From the NCBI GenBank assembly GCA_028291645.1, contig JAQGNU010000065.1, forward strand, positions 1 through 38,803: DNA of 38,803 nt, in the 5' to 3' direction. The translations under genes and the position numbers were made by a program. Each line of letters starts with the position of its first letter. Position 1 is the stretch's first letter. Below are positions 17,565 to 24,481 of the stretch, one piece after another. This DNA comes from Nevskia sp. GTDB lineage: Bacteria; Pseudomonadota; Gammaproteobacteria; Nevskiales; Nevskiaceae. The notes below the pieces were generated by a model. It was not told where the DNA came from, did not search any database, and worked only from the letters and a program-made list of their open reading frames with translations.

Positions 17565-18977
17565 CTAGGCGGCTGTGCCTCCTACCAGCGTCAGCAGCTC
17601 TTGTGTCTTGCGGCGCATCAGCAATTCGTCGCCGCGGGATTCCAGGTTCAGGCGCAGCAGCGGCTCGGTGTTGCTGGTACGCAGGTTGAAGCGCCAGTCG
17701 GGCATTTCGACCGACAGTCCGTCGACTTTCTCGACGATGGCACCGGCCCTCGCGTAGTGCGCTTCGGCGCGGTCGAGTACCGCTTGGCTGTCGGCGACGC
17801 GGCGATTGATTTCGCCGCTCGCCGGAAAGCGGCGCTGACGTTCGCTGACCAGCTGCGACAGCGAAAGTCCCGATGCACTGATTAGCGCCGCTACCAGCAG
17901 CCACGGGATGTTGCCGTTGTCGCAATAGGCGAAGTCGCGGAAATAATGATGGGCGCTCATCTCGCCGCCATAGACGGCGTTTTCGGCGCGCATGCGTTCC
18001 TTGATGAAGGCATGGCCGGTCTTCGATTGCACCGGGATGCCGCCGGCGGCATTGACCATGTCGATGGTGTTCCAGGTCAGCCGCGGATCGTGAATGATTT
18101 TCGAGCCCGGCTCCTTCTTCAGCATCGCCTCGGCGAGCAGGCCGACGATGTAGTAGCCCTCGATGAATTCACCGTACTCGTCGAACAGGAAGCAGCGATC
18201 GAAATCGCCGTCCCAGGCCACGCCGAAATCGGCGCGTTCCGCGCGCACCGCCGCGGCGGTCGCCGCGCGGTTGTCCGGCAGCAAAGGATTCGGAATGCCG
18301 TTGGGGAAGCTGCCGTCCGGTGTGTGATGGAGCTTGACGAAGCGCAGCGGCAGCCAGGATTCCAATGCATCGATGACCAGGCCGGCCGAGCCATTGCCAG
18401 CGTTGACCACGATCTTCAGCGGCGCGAGCTTGCTGGTATCAACGTAACTGAGCAGATGCTGCACGTAGGTCGCACGCAGGCTGACCGGCGTCATGCGCGG
18501 CATGCCACCGGGCAGCACGATGGAATTCGCCACCAGCGTTTCGAGCTCACGCAGTCCGGAATCGCCGGACACCGGCACCGCGCCCGCGCGCACCAGCTTC
18601 ATGCCGTTGTAGTCGATCGGATTATGGCTGGCGGTGACCATGATGCCGCCATCGACACCGGGTTGTGCTGCGGCGAAGTAGACCTCTTCGGTACCGCAGA
18701 GGCCGAGATCGAGCACATCGGCGCCGCCGTGGTTCAGCCCCAGCGCCAGCATCCGCGACAACGGCACGCTGGAATGGCGCACGTCGCGGCCGATGGCAAC
18801 CACCGACGGTTCGAAACGCTGCGCGTAGGCGGCGCCGAGACGATACGCAATTTCCGGACTCAACTCGTCCGGAACGCGGCCGCGCAGGTCATAGGATTTG
18901 AAGCAGGGCAATCGCTTCGCGGCAGTTGCCGCGAAGACGCTGCCATCGCTCGTAGCCGGCATTGATTCGTCGCTCAT
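17565..18977 (-). CDS. manB: Phosphomannomutase (ManB/CpsG type)
   Basis: A 470-residue alpha-D-phosphohexomutase that converts mannose 6-phosphate to mannose 1-phosphate for GDP-mannose synthesis. Active-site Ser117 lies in VTASHNP (114-120). The metal loop is DGDFDR (256-261), the sugar-binding loop GEMSAHHYFRDF, and the C-terminal phosphate-binding loop RTSNTEP. The sequence (CFKSYDLRGRVPDELSPEIAY, IDYNGMKLVR, GKTGHAFIKERMR-like segment) resembles enterobacterial CpsG/ManB more than Pseudomonas AlgC, which is encoded away from its alginate operon. It overlaps algA by ATGA. It probably performs the AlgC role here. The last 20 residues are Ala/Gly-poor and normal for the family. Confidence 0.92.
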   Translation of the reverse strand: MSDESMPATSDGSVFAATAAKRLPCFKSYDLRGRVPDELSPEIAYRLGAAYAQRFEPSVVAIGRDVRHSSVPLSRMLALGLNHGGADVLDLGLCGTEEVYFAAAQPGVDGGIMVTASHNPIDYNGMKLVRAGAVPVSGDSGLRELETLVANSIVLPGGMPRMTPVSLRATYVQHLLSYVDTSKLAPLKIVVNAGNGSAGLVIDALESWLPLRFVKLHHTPDGSFPNGIPNPLLPDNRAATAAAVRAERADFGVAWDGDFDRCFLFDEYGEFIEGYYIVGLLAEAMLKKEPGSKIIHDPRLTWNTIDMVNAAGGIPVQSKTGHAFIKERMRAENAVYGGEMSAHHYFRDFAYCDNGNIPWLLVAALISASGLSLSQLVSERQRRFPASGEINRRVADSQAVLDRAEAHYARAGAIVEKVDGLSVEMPDWRFNLRTSNTEPLLRLNLESRGDELLMRRKTQELLTLVGGTAA

Positions 18978-20464
18978 GCGCCACCCGCATCGGTCTTGGC
19001 GGGTTCGGTGCGGCCGTAGACGTCGCTCATGCGCACGATGTCGTCCTCGCCCAGATAGGCGCCGGACTGCACCTCGATCAGTTCGAGCGGCACGCGTCCC
19101 GGATTTTCCAGGCGGTGCAGTTTCGACAGCGGTATGTAGGTCGACTGGTCTTCGGTGATCAGGAACGTCTTCTCATCGCAGGTGACCCGCGCAGTGCCCT
19201 TGACCACGACCCAATGTTCGGCGCGGTGATAGTGCATCTGCAGGCTCAGCTTGTGGCCCGGTTTCACCAGAATGCGTTTGACCTGGAAGCGTTCGCCGGC
19301 AGCGATCGATTCGTAGAATCCCCAGGGCCGGTAGACGCGGCGATGGGCATCGGCTTCGCTGCGGCGCGCGCGCCTCAGCTTTTGCACGATGCCCTTGACG
19401 TCCTGCGCACGTGATTTCGGTGCAACCAGCACGGCGTCGGCGGTTTCCACCACGACATGATCGGTGACGCCGACCATCGCGATCAGACGTCCGCTCGAAT
19501 AGGCGAGATTGCCGTCGGCGTCGTCGAACACGACGTCGCCTTCGAACCGGTTGCCGCGGTCGTCGTCGGCAGGCAGTCGTTCGAGAAAGGTCCATGAACC
19601 GACGTCGTCCCAGCCGGCATCGAGCGGCACCAGCGCCATGTGATCGGTCTTCTCCATCACCGCGTAGTCGATCGACACGTTGCGGCAACTGCGAAACGAC
19701 TTCGCATCGAGTTCGATGAACCGGCTGTCGCGACGCGCTTTCTGCACCGCGTCCTGCGCGCGTGAATAGGTCTCCGGCTCCAGGCGACGCAGCTCTGCCA
19801 GAAAGCGGCTGGCGCGAAACAGGAACATGCCGCCATTCCAGAAGTGATCGCCGGCATCGAGATAGGCCTGCGCGCGCTCGGCCGACGGCTTCTCGACGAA
19901 CGATTCGACCGCGTAGGCGCCGATGGTGCCGAGGCGCGAGCCGACCTTGATGTAGCCGTAGCCGGTTTCAGGACGCGTCGGACGCACTCCGAACGTCACG
20001 ATAAAACCCTGTGCCGCCGCTGCGATCGCGGAATTGACCGCGCGCATGAAGGCGGCGTGATCTTCGATCGCGTGATCTGCCGGCATCAGGAACAGGATCG
20101 CTTCCGGCCCGTATTCCTCGGCGACATGGTGTGCCACGGCTGCCGCAGCGGGCGCGGTGTTGCGTGCTTCCGGTTCGAGCAGCACCGTCGCGCCGCGCAG
20201 GCCGGCCTGTTCCAACTGCTCGGCAATGACGAAGCGATGCATTTGCGAGCCGACCACGATCGGCGTTGCCGCTTCATCGATCTGTGCACTGCGCTGTGCG
20301 GTGTCCTGGAACAAGCTGCCCTGATGCAGCAGCGACAGAAATTGTTTTGGATATTGTTCGCGCGACAGCGGCCACAAGCGGGTGCCTGAGCCACCGGCGA
20401 GCAACACCGGCACGATCAATTGCGGATGCGTCATCGTCGTCGGCAAGCTGTGTCCTGCGTCCAT
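18974..20464 (-). CDS. algA: Bifunctional mannose-6-phosphate isomerase / GDP-mannose pyrophosphorylase
   Basis: A 496-residue type II PMI-GMP that makes mannose 6-phosphate from fructose 6-phosphate and GDP-mannose from mannose 1-phosphate. The N-terminal nucleotidyltransferase domain has VLLAGGSGTRLWPLSREQYP (20-39) and FVEKP. The C-terminal cupin isomerase (about 376-485) has YRPWGFYESI, GHKLSLQMHYHRAEHW with metal-binding His411, His413 and His417, and IPLSKLHRLENPG. The ATG at 20464 has a strong AAAGGAG site. It is the first gene of the operon, whereas in Pseudomonas algA is the last. Upstream are the sigma-54 promoter and GlrR-type palindromes. A general housekeeping role for GDP-mannose is also possible. 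Confidence 0.95.
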   Translation of the reverse strand: MDAGHSLPTTMTHPQLIVPVLLAGGSGTRLWPLSREQYPKQFLSLLHQGSLFQDTAQRSAQIDEAATPIVVGSQMHRFVIAEQLEQAGLRGATVLLEPEARNTAPAAAAVAHHVAEEYGPEAILFLMPADHAIEDHAAFMRAVNSAIAAAAQGFIVTFGVRPTRPETGYGYIKVGSRLGTIGAYAVESFVEKPSAERAQAYLDAGDHFWNGGMFLFRASRFLAELRRLEPETYSRAQDAVQKARRDSRFIELDAKSFRSCRNVSIDYAVMEKTDHMALVPLDAGWDDVGSWTFLERLPADDDRGNRFEGDVVFDDADGNLAYSSGRLIAMVGVTDHVVVETADAVLVAPKSRAQDVKGIVQKLRRARRSEADAHRRVYRPWGFYESIAAGERFQVKRILVKPGHKLSLQMHYHRAEHWVVVKGTARVTCDEKTFLITEDQSTYIPLSKLHRLENPGRVPLELIEVQSGAYLGEDDIVRMSDVYGRTEPAKTDAGGA

Positions 20465-20571
20465 GCGTTACATCTCCTTTGACGAATTCCGTCGCGCGAT
20501 GTCCGCGTGGCGGAATGAGCATGCGTCGCGTTTTTCGCGAAGCGGGTTGAGGCGATTCCACATAGGCTTAG

Positions 20572-20587
20572 AGCACCGCCCGTGCCA
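20572..20587 (-). promoter_or_regulatory. Sigma-54 (RpoN) promoter of the alginate operon
   Basis: Read on the minus strand the element is TGGCACGGGCGGTGCT. Against the sigma-54 consensus TGGCACGrNNNTTGCW only one defined base differs (GTGC for TTGC). The invariant GG (-24) and GC (-12) are 10 bases apart, as required. The start of transcription would be near 20561, leaving a leader of about 97 bases to the algA ATG at 20464. The leader includes a small hairpin (TCGCG/CGCGA, 20526-20540). No AlgU-type GAACTT box was seen. A sigma-54 promoter needs an AAA+ activator, and one (GlrR) is encoded next door. Confidence 0.8.
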
Positions 20588-20652
20588 AGCTGAAAAAGTG
20601 CTTTAAAGTCATTTCTTTGAGTTGCACAAATGGCTTGAAACAGCGGGAAAAT

Positions 20653-20673
20653 GCCGATTTCCGCGAAAACGGC
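20653..20673. promoter_or_regulatory. 21-bp imperfect palindrome between promoter and activator sites
   Basis: GCCGATTTC, CGC, GAAAACGGC: the arms match at eight of nine positions. It lies about 66 bp upstream of the -24 element of the algA promoter and 10 bp below the proximal GlrR-type palindrome. Its sequence is unrelated to the TGTYGC-type sites, so it could bind a different regulator or a bending protein. Function is inferred from position only. Confidence 0.35.
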
Positions 20674-20682
20674 GCGGAGAAC

Positions 20683-20700
20683 TGTTGCCAAATGGCAACA
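20683..20700. promoter_or_regulatory. Proximal GlrR-type activator site (palindrome)
   Basis: TGTTGCCAAATGGCAACA is a perfect inverted repeat with 8-bp arms and a 2-bp centre. It has the geometry TGTT-N10-AACA, one transition away in each arm from the enterobacterial GlrR consensus TGTC-N10-GACA. Its centre is about 130 bp upstream of the predicted algA transcription start, a normal place for an enhancer bound by a sigma-54 activator. Confidence 0.65.
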
Positions 20701-20749
20701 CTGCAATTCGCGATCTTGCAGAAACGCTGTTGCCGCGTGGAAATTCATC

Positions 20750-20767
20750 TGTCGCAATGCGGCGACA
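20750..20767. promoter_or_regulatory. Distal GlrR activator site TGTC-N10-GACA
   Basis: TGTCGCAATGCGGCGACA fits TGTC-N10-GACA exactly; the palindrome extends one base each side (CTGTCGC 20749-20755, GCGACAG 20762-20768). It shares the TGTYGC-N6-GCRACA pattern and 18-bp length with the site at 20683-20700, and the centres are 67 bp apart. A weaker half-site TGTTGC begins at 20728. The centre is about 197 bp from the predicted algA start and 117 bp from the glrK start codon, so autoregulation of glrK is also possible. Confidence 0.7.
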
Positions 20768-20875
20768 GGCGCCAGGCGCGGAACAAAGCCCCGGTTGCGC
20801 TGGTCGAAAAATCTGGTGCCGCGGCGCGTAGTGATCGACCGTCATGCAGATGCGCAGGCTTATCGATACGAATAA

Positions 20876-22366
20876 ATGATTTTGAAACTGCCGAAAACGG
20901 TGACCGGTTTGGCGATCACCGGCTTCCTGTTGGCGGCGATGCCGCTGCTGCTTGCGCTGTTGGTTGCGGAGTTGGCGCTGCAGCAATTGTCTGCGCAGAC
21001 CGAAGCCTTGTTGAACGACAGCATCGCGATGGCGCGGCTCGGCGATCAATTGTTCAATCAAGTCGACGATGTCGAACGCAGTGCGCGCCAATATGCGGTG
21101 CTCGGCGACGACGACCTTGCCGAAATCGTCGAGAAGCGCTGGCAGGCGACCGAGGTCACGCTGGAAAAGTTGGCGATGCAGGTGAAAGATCCTTCTTCTG
21201 TCGCTGCGATCGACGCGCTGCAACGTGATGAGCACGCTGCGCGTCTGGACTGGTCGCAGGCCCCACGGGATGCGCACGCGCTGGCTGCAGCGATCGAAAA
21301 AGTACGCAGTCTGCGGCTGCAGGCGGATGCTCTGATCTCGATCGGTCGGGACAAACTCGACGCGCGGATCAAGCAACTGGTGGACGCCACTCGCTCCGCG
21401 CGTCACCAGATGTTGATCTCGACGGTGACGCTGGTTCCGCTCGGCGTTCTGCTGGCCCTGGGATTTTCGGTAGCGGTGACGCGGCCGATCAAACACATGT
21501 TCCATGCCATCGCCGCATTGGGCCGCGGCCGCTACGGGCGTGTGGTTTCGATCCCGTATCCGCGCGAGATGCACCGCCTCGGCGAGCAGATCGACTGGCT
21601 GCGTCGACGCCTGGCAGGTTTCGATCAGGATAAGGATCGCTTCCTACGACAGGTATCGCACGAATTGAAGACGCCTCTGGTCAGTCTGCGCGAAGGCACC
21701 GACCTTCTGCGCGACGGTTCGCTCGGTGCGATGTCGCGGCAGCAGCTCGAAGTTGCTGAAATCCTCTCCGAGTCGACCAGCGAGCTTGAGAATCTGATCA
21801 ACAATCTGCTGAGTTACGCCGAGTGGCGCGCCGAGCGCTTGCAATCGCAGAAGGCCTGGTTCGAAGCGCGCGCGCTGATCGAGGAGGTCGCGGCGCTTAA
21901 TCGGCTGCCGATGGCGAAACGCGGATTGACGATGGAACTTGAGCTGGATGCGCAGCGTCTATTTGGATTGCGTTCGCAACTGCGCGTCGCGTTCGACAAT
22001 CTGATGACCAATGCGATCAAGCATTCGCCGCAGGGTGCTGTCATCGAAATTGGCACGCGGGTTGCCGGTGATTGTTTCGAAATGTGGGTGCGCGATTATG
22101 GACGTGGCGTGTCGGAAGCAGAGAGAGACGCGATTTTCGAACCTTTCGTGCGCGGCACGGAAGTCGAGGAGGAAGGGATTCGTGGCACCGGCGTGGGTTT
22201 GTCGATCGTCAAAGAGACTGTGCTGGCCCACGGCGGCAACGTGGCTGTCGTCGATGCGGAGCCTGGCGCGCGTTTTACGCTGGCCTGGCCTTTTCCTGCT
22301 GTTCAGTCTGACGACCAATGGCTGCGCATGGATTCCGCTGCAGCAGAATGCAACCCCGCCACTTGA
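20876..22366 (+). CDS. glrK: Sensor histidine kinase GlrK/QseE family
   Basis: A 496-residue inner-membrane kinase. Transmembrane helices lie at about 13-36 and 180-203 around a 145-residue helical periplasmic domain. A HAMP linker follows (about 203-252), then the dimerisation/phosphoacceptor domain with His262 in FLRQVSHELKTPLVSLREGT, and a HATPase with the N box NLMTNAIKHS, G1 DYGRGV and G2 GTGVGLSIV. The REGTDLL extension after the H box is typical of GlrK/QseE rather than KinB. The ATG at 20876 lacks an obvious ribosome-binding site; no other good start is near. It should phosphorylate GlrR, encoded two genes downstream. Its last 113 bp overlap the lipoprotein gene. Confidence 0.88.
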   Translation: MILKLPKTVTGLAITGFLLAAMPLLLALLVAELALQQLSAQTEALLNDSIAMARLGDQLFNQVDDVERSARQYAVLGDDDLAEIVEKRWQATEVTLEKLAMQVKDPSSVAAIDALQRDEHAARLDWSQAPRDAHALAAAIEKVRSLRLQADALISIGRDKLDARIKQLVDATRSARHQMLISTVTLVPLGVLLALGFSVAVTRPIKHMFHAIAALGRGRYGRVVSIPYPREMHRLGEQIDWLRRRLAGFDQDKDRFLRQVSHELKTPLVSLREGTDLLRDGSLGAMSRQQLEVAEILSESTSELENLINNLLSYAEWRAERLQSQKAWFEARALIEEVAALNRLPMAKRGLTMELELDAQRLFGLRSQLRVAFDNLMTNAIKHSPQGAVIEIGTRVAGDCFEMWVRDYGRGVSEAERDAIFEPFVRGTEVEEEGIRGTGVGLSIVKETVLAHGGNVAVVDAEPGARFTLAWPFPAVQSDDQWLRMDSAAAECNPAT

Positions 22367-22700
22367 ATATCTTTCCACCGCGCTGGATGCTGCACCAGAC
22401 CAGCGCGAAAAAATGTGGCGCCATGCGCGCAAAGGCGACGGCAGCCGTGAGAGCGAATTGCGCATCGCAGTGATGCAAAGTCTGCCCGGCCACACGGGTT
22501 ACGATGCGCCGGCGGCGCGCCGTCACCTGCAGGCCTTGCGAGCTGCAAGCCCGCCCGACGAGATTGCGGCAGTCGCGCAGCTGCGTCTGGCCGAGATGCA
22601 CACAGACGATGCACTGCGCGATGAAAATCAGTCGTTGCGGCAGCGCTTGTCGCAGCTTGTCGATATCGAACGCAGCATGGTGGCGCGCGACCGTCCTTAG
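22254..22700 (+). CDS. QseG-like lipoprotein linked to GlrK/GlrR
   Basis: A 148-residue protein in a frame different from glrK, overlapping its 3' end by 113 bp. The leader (MRSLARVLRWPGLFLLFSL) ends in TTNGC, giving a lipid-modified Cys24. The mature part is helical and ends in an amphipathic coiled-coil stretch, DENQSLRQRLSQLVDIERS (123-141). Between glrK and glrR, enterobacteria encode QseG, an outer-membrane lipoprotein that signals to the kinase; position, lipobox and the C-terminal helix fit that role. It is shorter than E. coli QseG. ATG 22254 gives the full leader. It ends 8 bp before glrR, so all three genes form one unit. Confidence 0.72.
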   Translation: MRSLARVLRWPGLFLLFSLTTNGCAWIPLQQNATPPLEYLSTALDAAPDQREKMWRHARKGDGSRESELRIAVMQSLPGHTGYDAPAARRHLQALRAASPPDEIAAVAQLRLAEMHTDDALRDENQSLRQRLSQLVDIERSMVARDRP

Positions 22701-22708
22701 GAATCGCT

Positions 22709-24082
22709 ATGAATCTTCCGACGAAGCATCGACAAGTTCTGCTGATCGACGATGACGCCAAGCAGCTGCGCGTGATAACGCTGCGGCTCGAGACCGAAGG
22801 CTACAGCGTCGCCTCTGCTGCGAGCGGCGCCGATGCGCTCGCGCAATTGCGCGACGTGCGCCCGCATCTGGTGCTGACCGATCTGCGGATGCCCGGCATC
22901 GATGGCGTCGAACTGCTCGCACAGGTTCAGAACCGCATGCCCGGCGTGCCGGTGGTGCTGCTTTCCGCACATGGTGACATCGACGACGCCGTACGTGCGC
23001 TGCACGGCGGCGCGGTCGATTTCCTGACCAAGCCGGTGGATCGCGAACGCCTGCTGGAATGTCTGCAGCGCTATATCCCGACGCAGGATCCGGCACCGGC
23101 GGTCGGCAGTCAGTGGGCCGCCGATCTGGTGACGCGTAGCCCGACGATGGCGGCCATCCTCGAAGACGCGCGTCGCGTCGCGCGCACCGATGCGACGGTG
23201 CTGGTGACCGGCGCCAGCGGCAGCGGCAAGGAATTGATGGCGCGCGCGATCCATCGCGGCAGCGCACGCAGCACGCGTCCATTCGTGGCGATCAATTGCA
23301 GCGCGGTGCCGGCCGAGTTGCTGGAATCCGAGTTGTTCGGTCACCGCCGCGGTGCATTCACCGGTGCCACCGCCAATCATTCCGGCCTGTTCCGTGCCGC
23401 TGAAGGCGGCAGCATTTTTCTTGACGAGATCGGCGACATGCCGGCCGAACTGCAGGTCAAGCTGCTGCGTGTTCTGCAGGAGCGCGAAGTGCGTCCGGTC
23501 GGCGAGACGCAGACGGTCGCCGTCAACGTGCGTGTCATTTCCGCCACGCATTGCGATCTGGAGGCGCGCGTGCAGAGCGGCACCTTCCGTGAAGATCTGT
23601 TCTACCGCTTGAATGTGGTGCGCCTGCGCCTGCCAGCCCTGGCTGAAAGGCGCGAGGATATTCCGCTGCTGGTGACGCATTGCCTGAGCCAACTCGCCGC
23701 CGCCGGCGGACCACGGCATGCGTATTCGCCGGAAGCGCTCAACCTGCTGGTCGGCGCACCCTGGCCGGGCAATGTGCGCCAGTTGATGAATGTGGTCGAG
23801 CAGACCGTTGCGCTGGCGCCGGGGCGGGTGATCAGCGCGGCACTCGTGCGCAAATGCCTCGGCGAGGCCAGCGGCGAATTGCCTTCGTTCGACGAGGCGC
23901 GCAGTGCCTTCACGCAGAACTATCTGCAACAGCTGCTCGAAGTGGCGGGCGGCAATATCAGCTACGCCGCGCGCCTGGCAGGACGTAACCGCAGCGACTT
24001 CTACAAACTGCTGAATCGCTATGGCATCACGCCCGGCGAATTCAAACGCAGTTTTGAAATCGCCCAGGAAGCACAGGGCTGA
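22709..24082 (+). CDS. glrR: Sigma-54-dependent response regulator GlrR/QseF family
   Basis: A 457-residue NtrC-type activator. The receiver domain has acidic residues at 14-16, phosphoacceptor Asp58 (VLTDLRMPG) and Lys108 (FLTKP). The AAA+ domain has Walker A GASGSGKE, the sigma-54-contacting GAFTGA loop (215-220), Walker B IFLDEIGD and an arginine-finger region REDLFYRLN. The C-terminal Fis-like HTH includes [20 protein letters not shown]; the AGRNRxxFYKLL block is characteristic of GlrR and differs from AlgB. With intact GAFTGA it should open sigma-54 promoters such as the one before algA. It is the last gene of the glrK-lipoprotein-glrR unit. Confidence 0.92.
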   Translation: MNLPTKHRQVLLIDDDAKQLRVITLRLETEGYSVASAASGADALAQLRDVRPHLVLTDLRMPGIDGVELLAQVQNRMPGVPVVLLSAHGDIDDAVRALHGGAVDFLTKPVDRERLLECLQRYIPTQDPAPAVGSQWAADLVTRSPTMAAILEDARRVARTDATVLVTGASGSGKELMARAIHRGSARSTRPFVAINCSAVPAELLESELFGHRRGAFTGATANHSGLFRAAEGGSIFLDEIGDMPAELQVKLLRVLQEREVRPVGETQTVAVNVRVISATHCDLEARVQSGTFREDLFYRLNVVRLRLPALAERREDIPLLVTHCLSQLAAAGGPRHAYSPEALNLLVGAPWPGNVRQLMNVVEQTVALAPGRVISAALVRKCLGEASGELPSFDEARSAFTQNYLQQLLEVAGGNISYAARLAGRNRSDFYKLLNRYGITPGEFKRSFEIAQEAQG

Positions 24083-24481
24083 AGCGGGGCGGATCGCACT
24101 GGCGGTTGAAGAAACCACCGCTGCGCGCTGGCCGGCGTTTTAGCGGCGGGTTTTAGTGCGATGGGAGCCCGGTCGACGACAGGCGCATTGGCCATCGCCG
24201 GATCGGCAGCACCCTGGGACCGTCCATTTTTGCGCCGGACCGATAAACTGTGATCGAACGGCCGGCAAGGCCAGCGGCGTGATGTCGTTGTCGATGCATT
24301 GCCAAGCCTGAACTTGCGCGGCGTGGTATGGATAGACTGCAGCGAACTCGATGACGTGTGGCAGCAGCCGATCGCCCGTCGCAGGTTTGCACCCAAGCCC
24401 GCACGAAACTTGCTGCAGTTAGCTCGCAGTGAGTAAAGGCCGTGGCCTGTAGTCGGACCGCTGGATGGAAGGAGAACCCGC
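24083..24481 (+). other. Intergenic region glrR to glgP, possible coding remnant
   Basis: 399 bases without a recognised gene. The plus frame 24254-24436 is open for 60 codons with protein-like composition (for example LNLRGVVWIDCSELDDVW), ending in TAA 45 bp before glgP, but it has no convincing start or ribosome-binding site and I do not recognise it. Short inverted repeats are present (GGCCGGCAAGGCC type), with no clear terminator. AAGGAG precedes the glgP start. Confidence 0.3.

Noticed and set aside
20465-20875. AlgU-type (ECF) promoter for the alginate operon
   Set aside because: No GAACTT/TCTGA pair at proper spacing on the algA strand; the sigma-54 element is far stronger.
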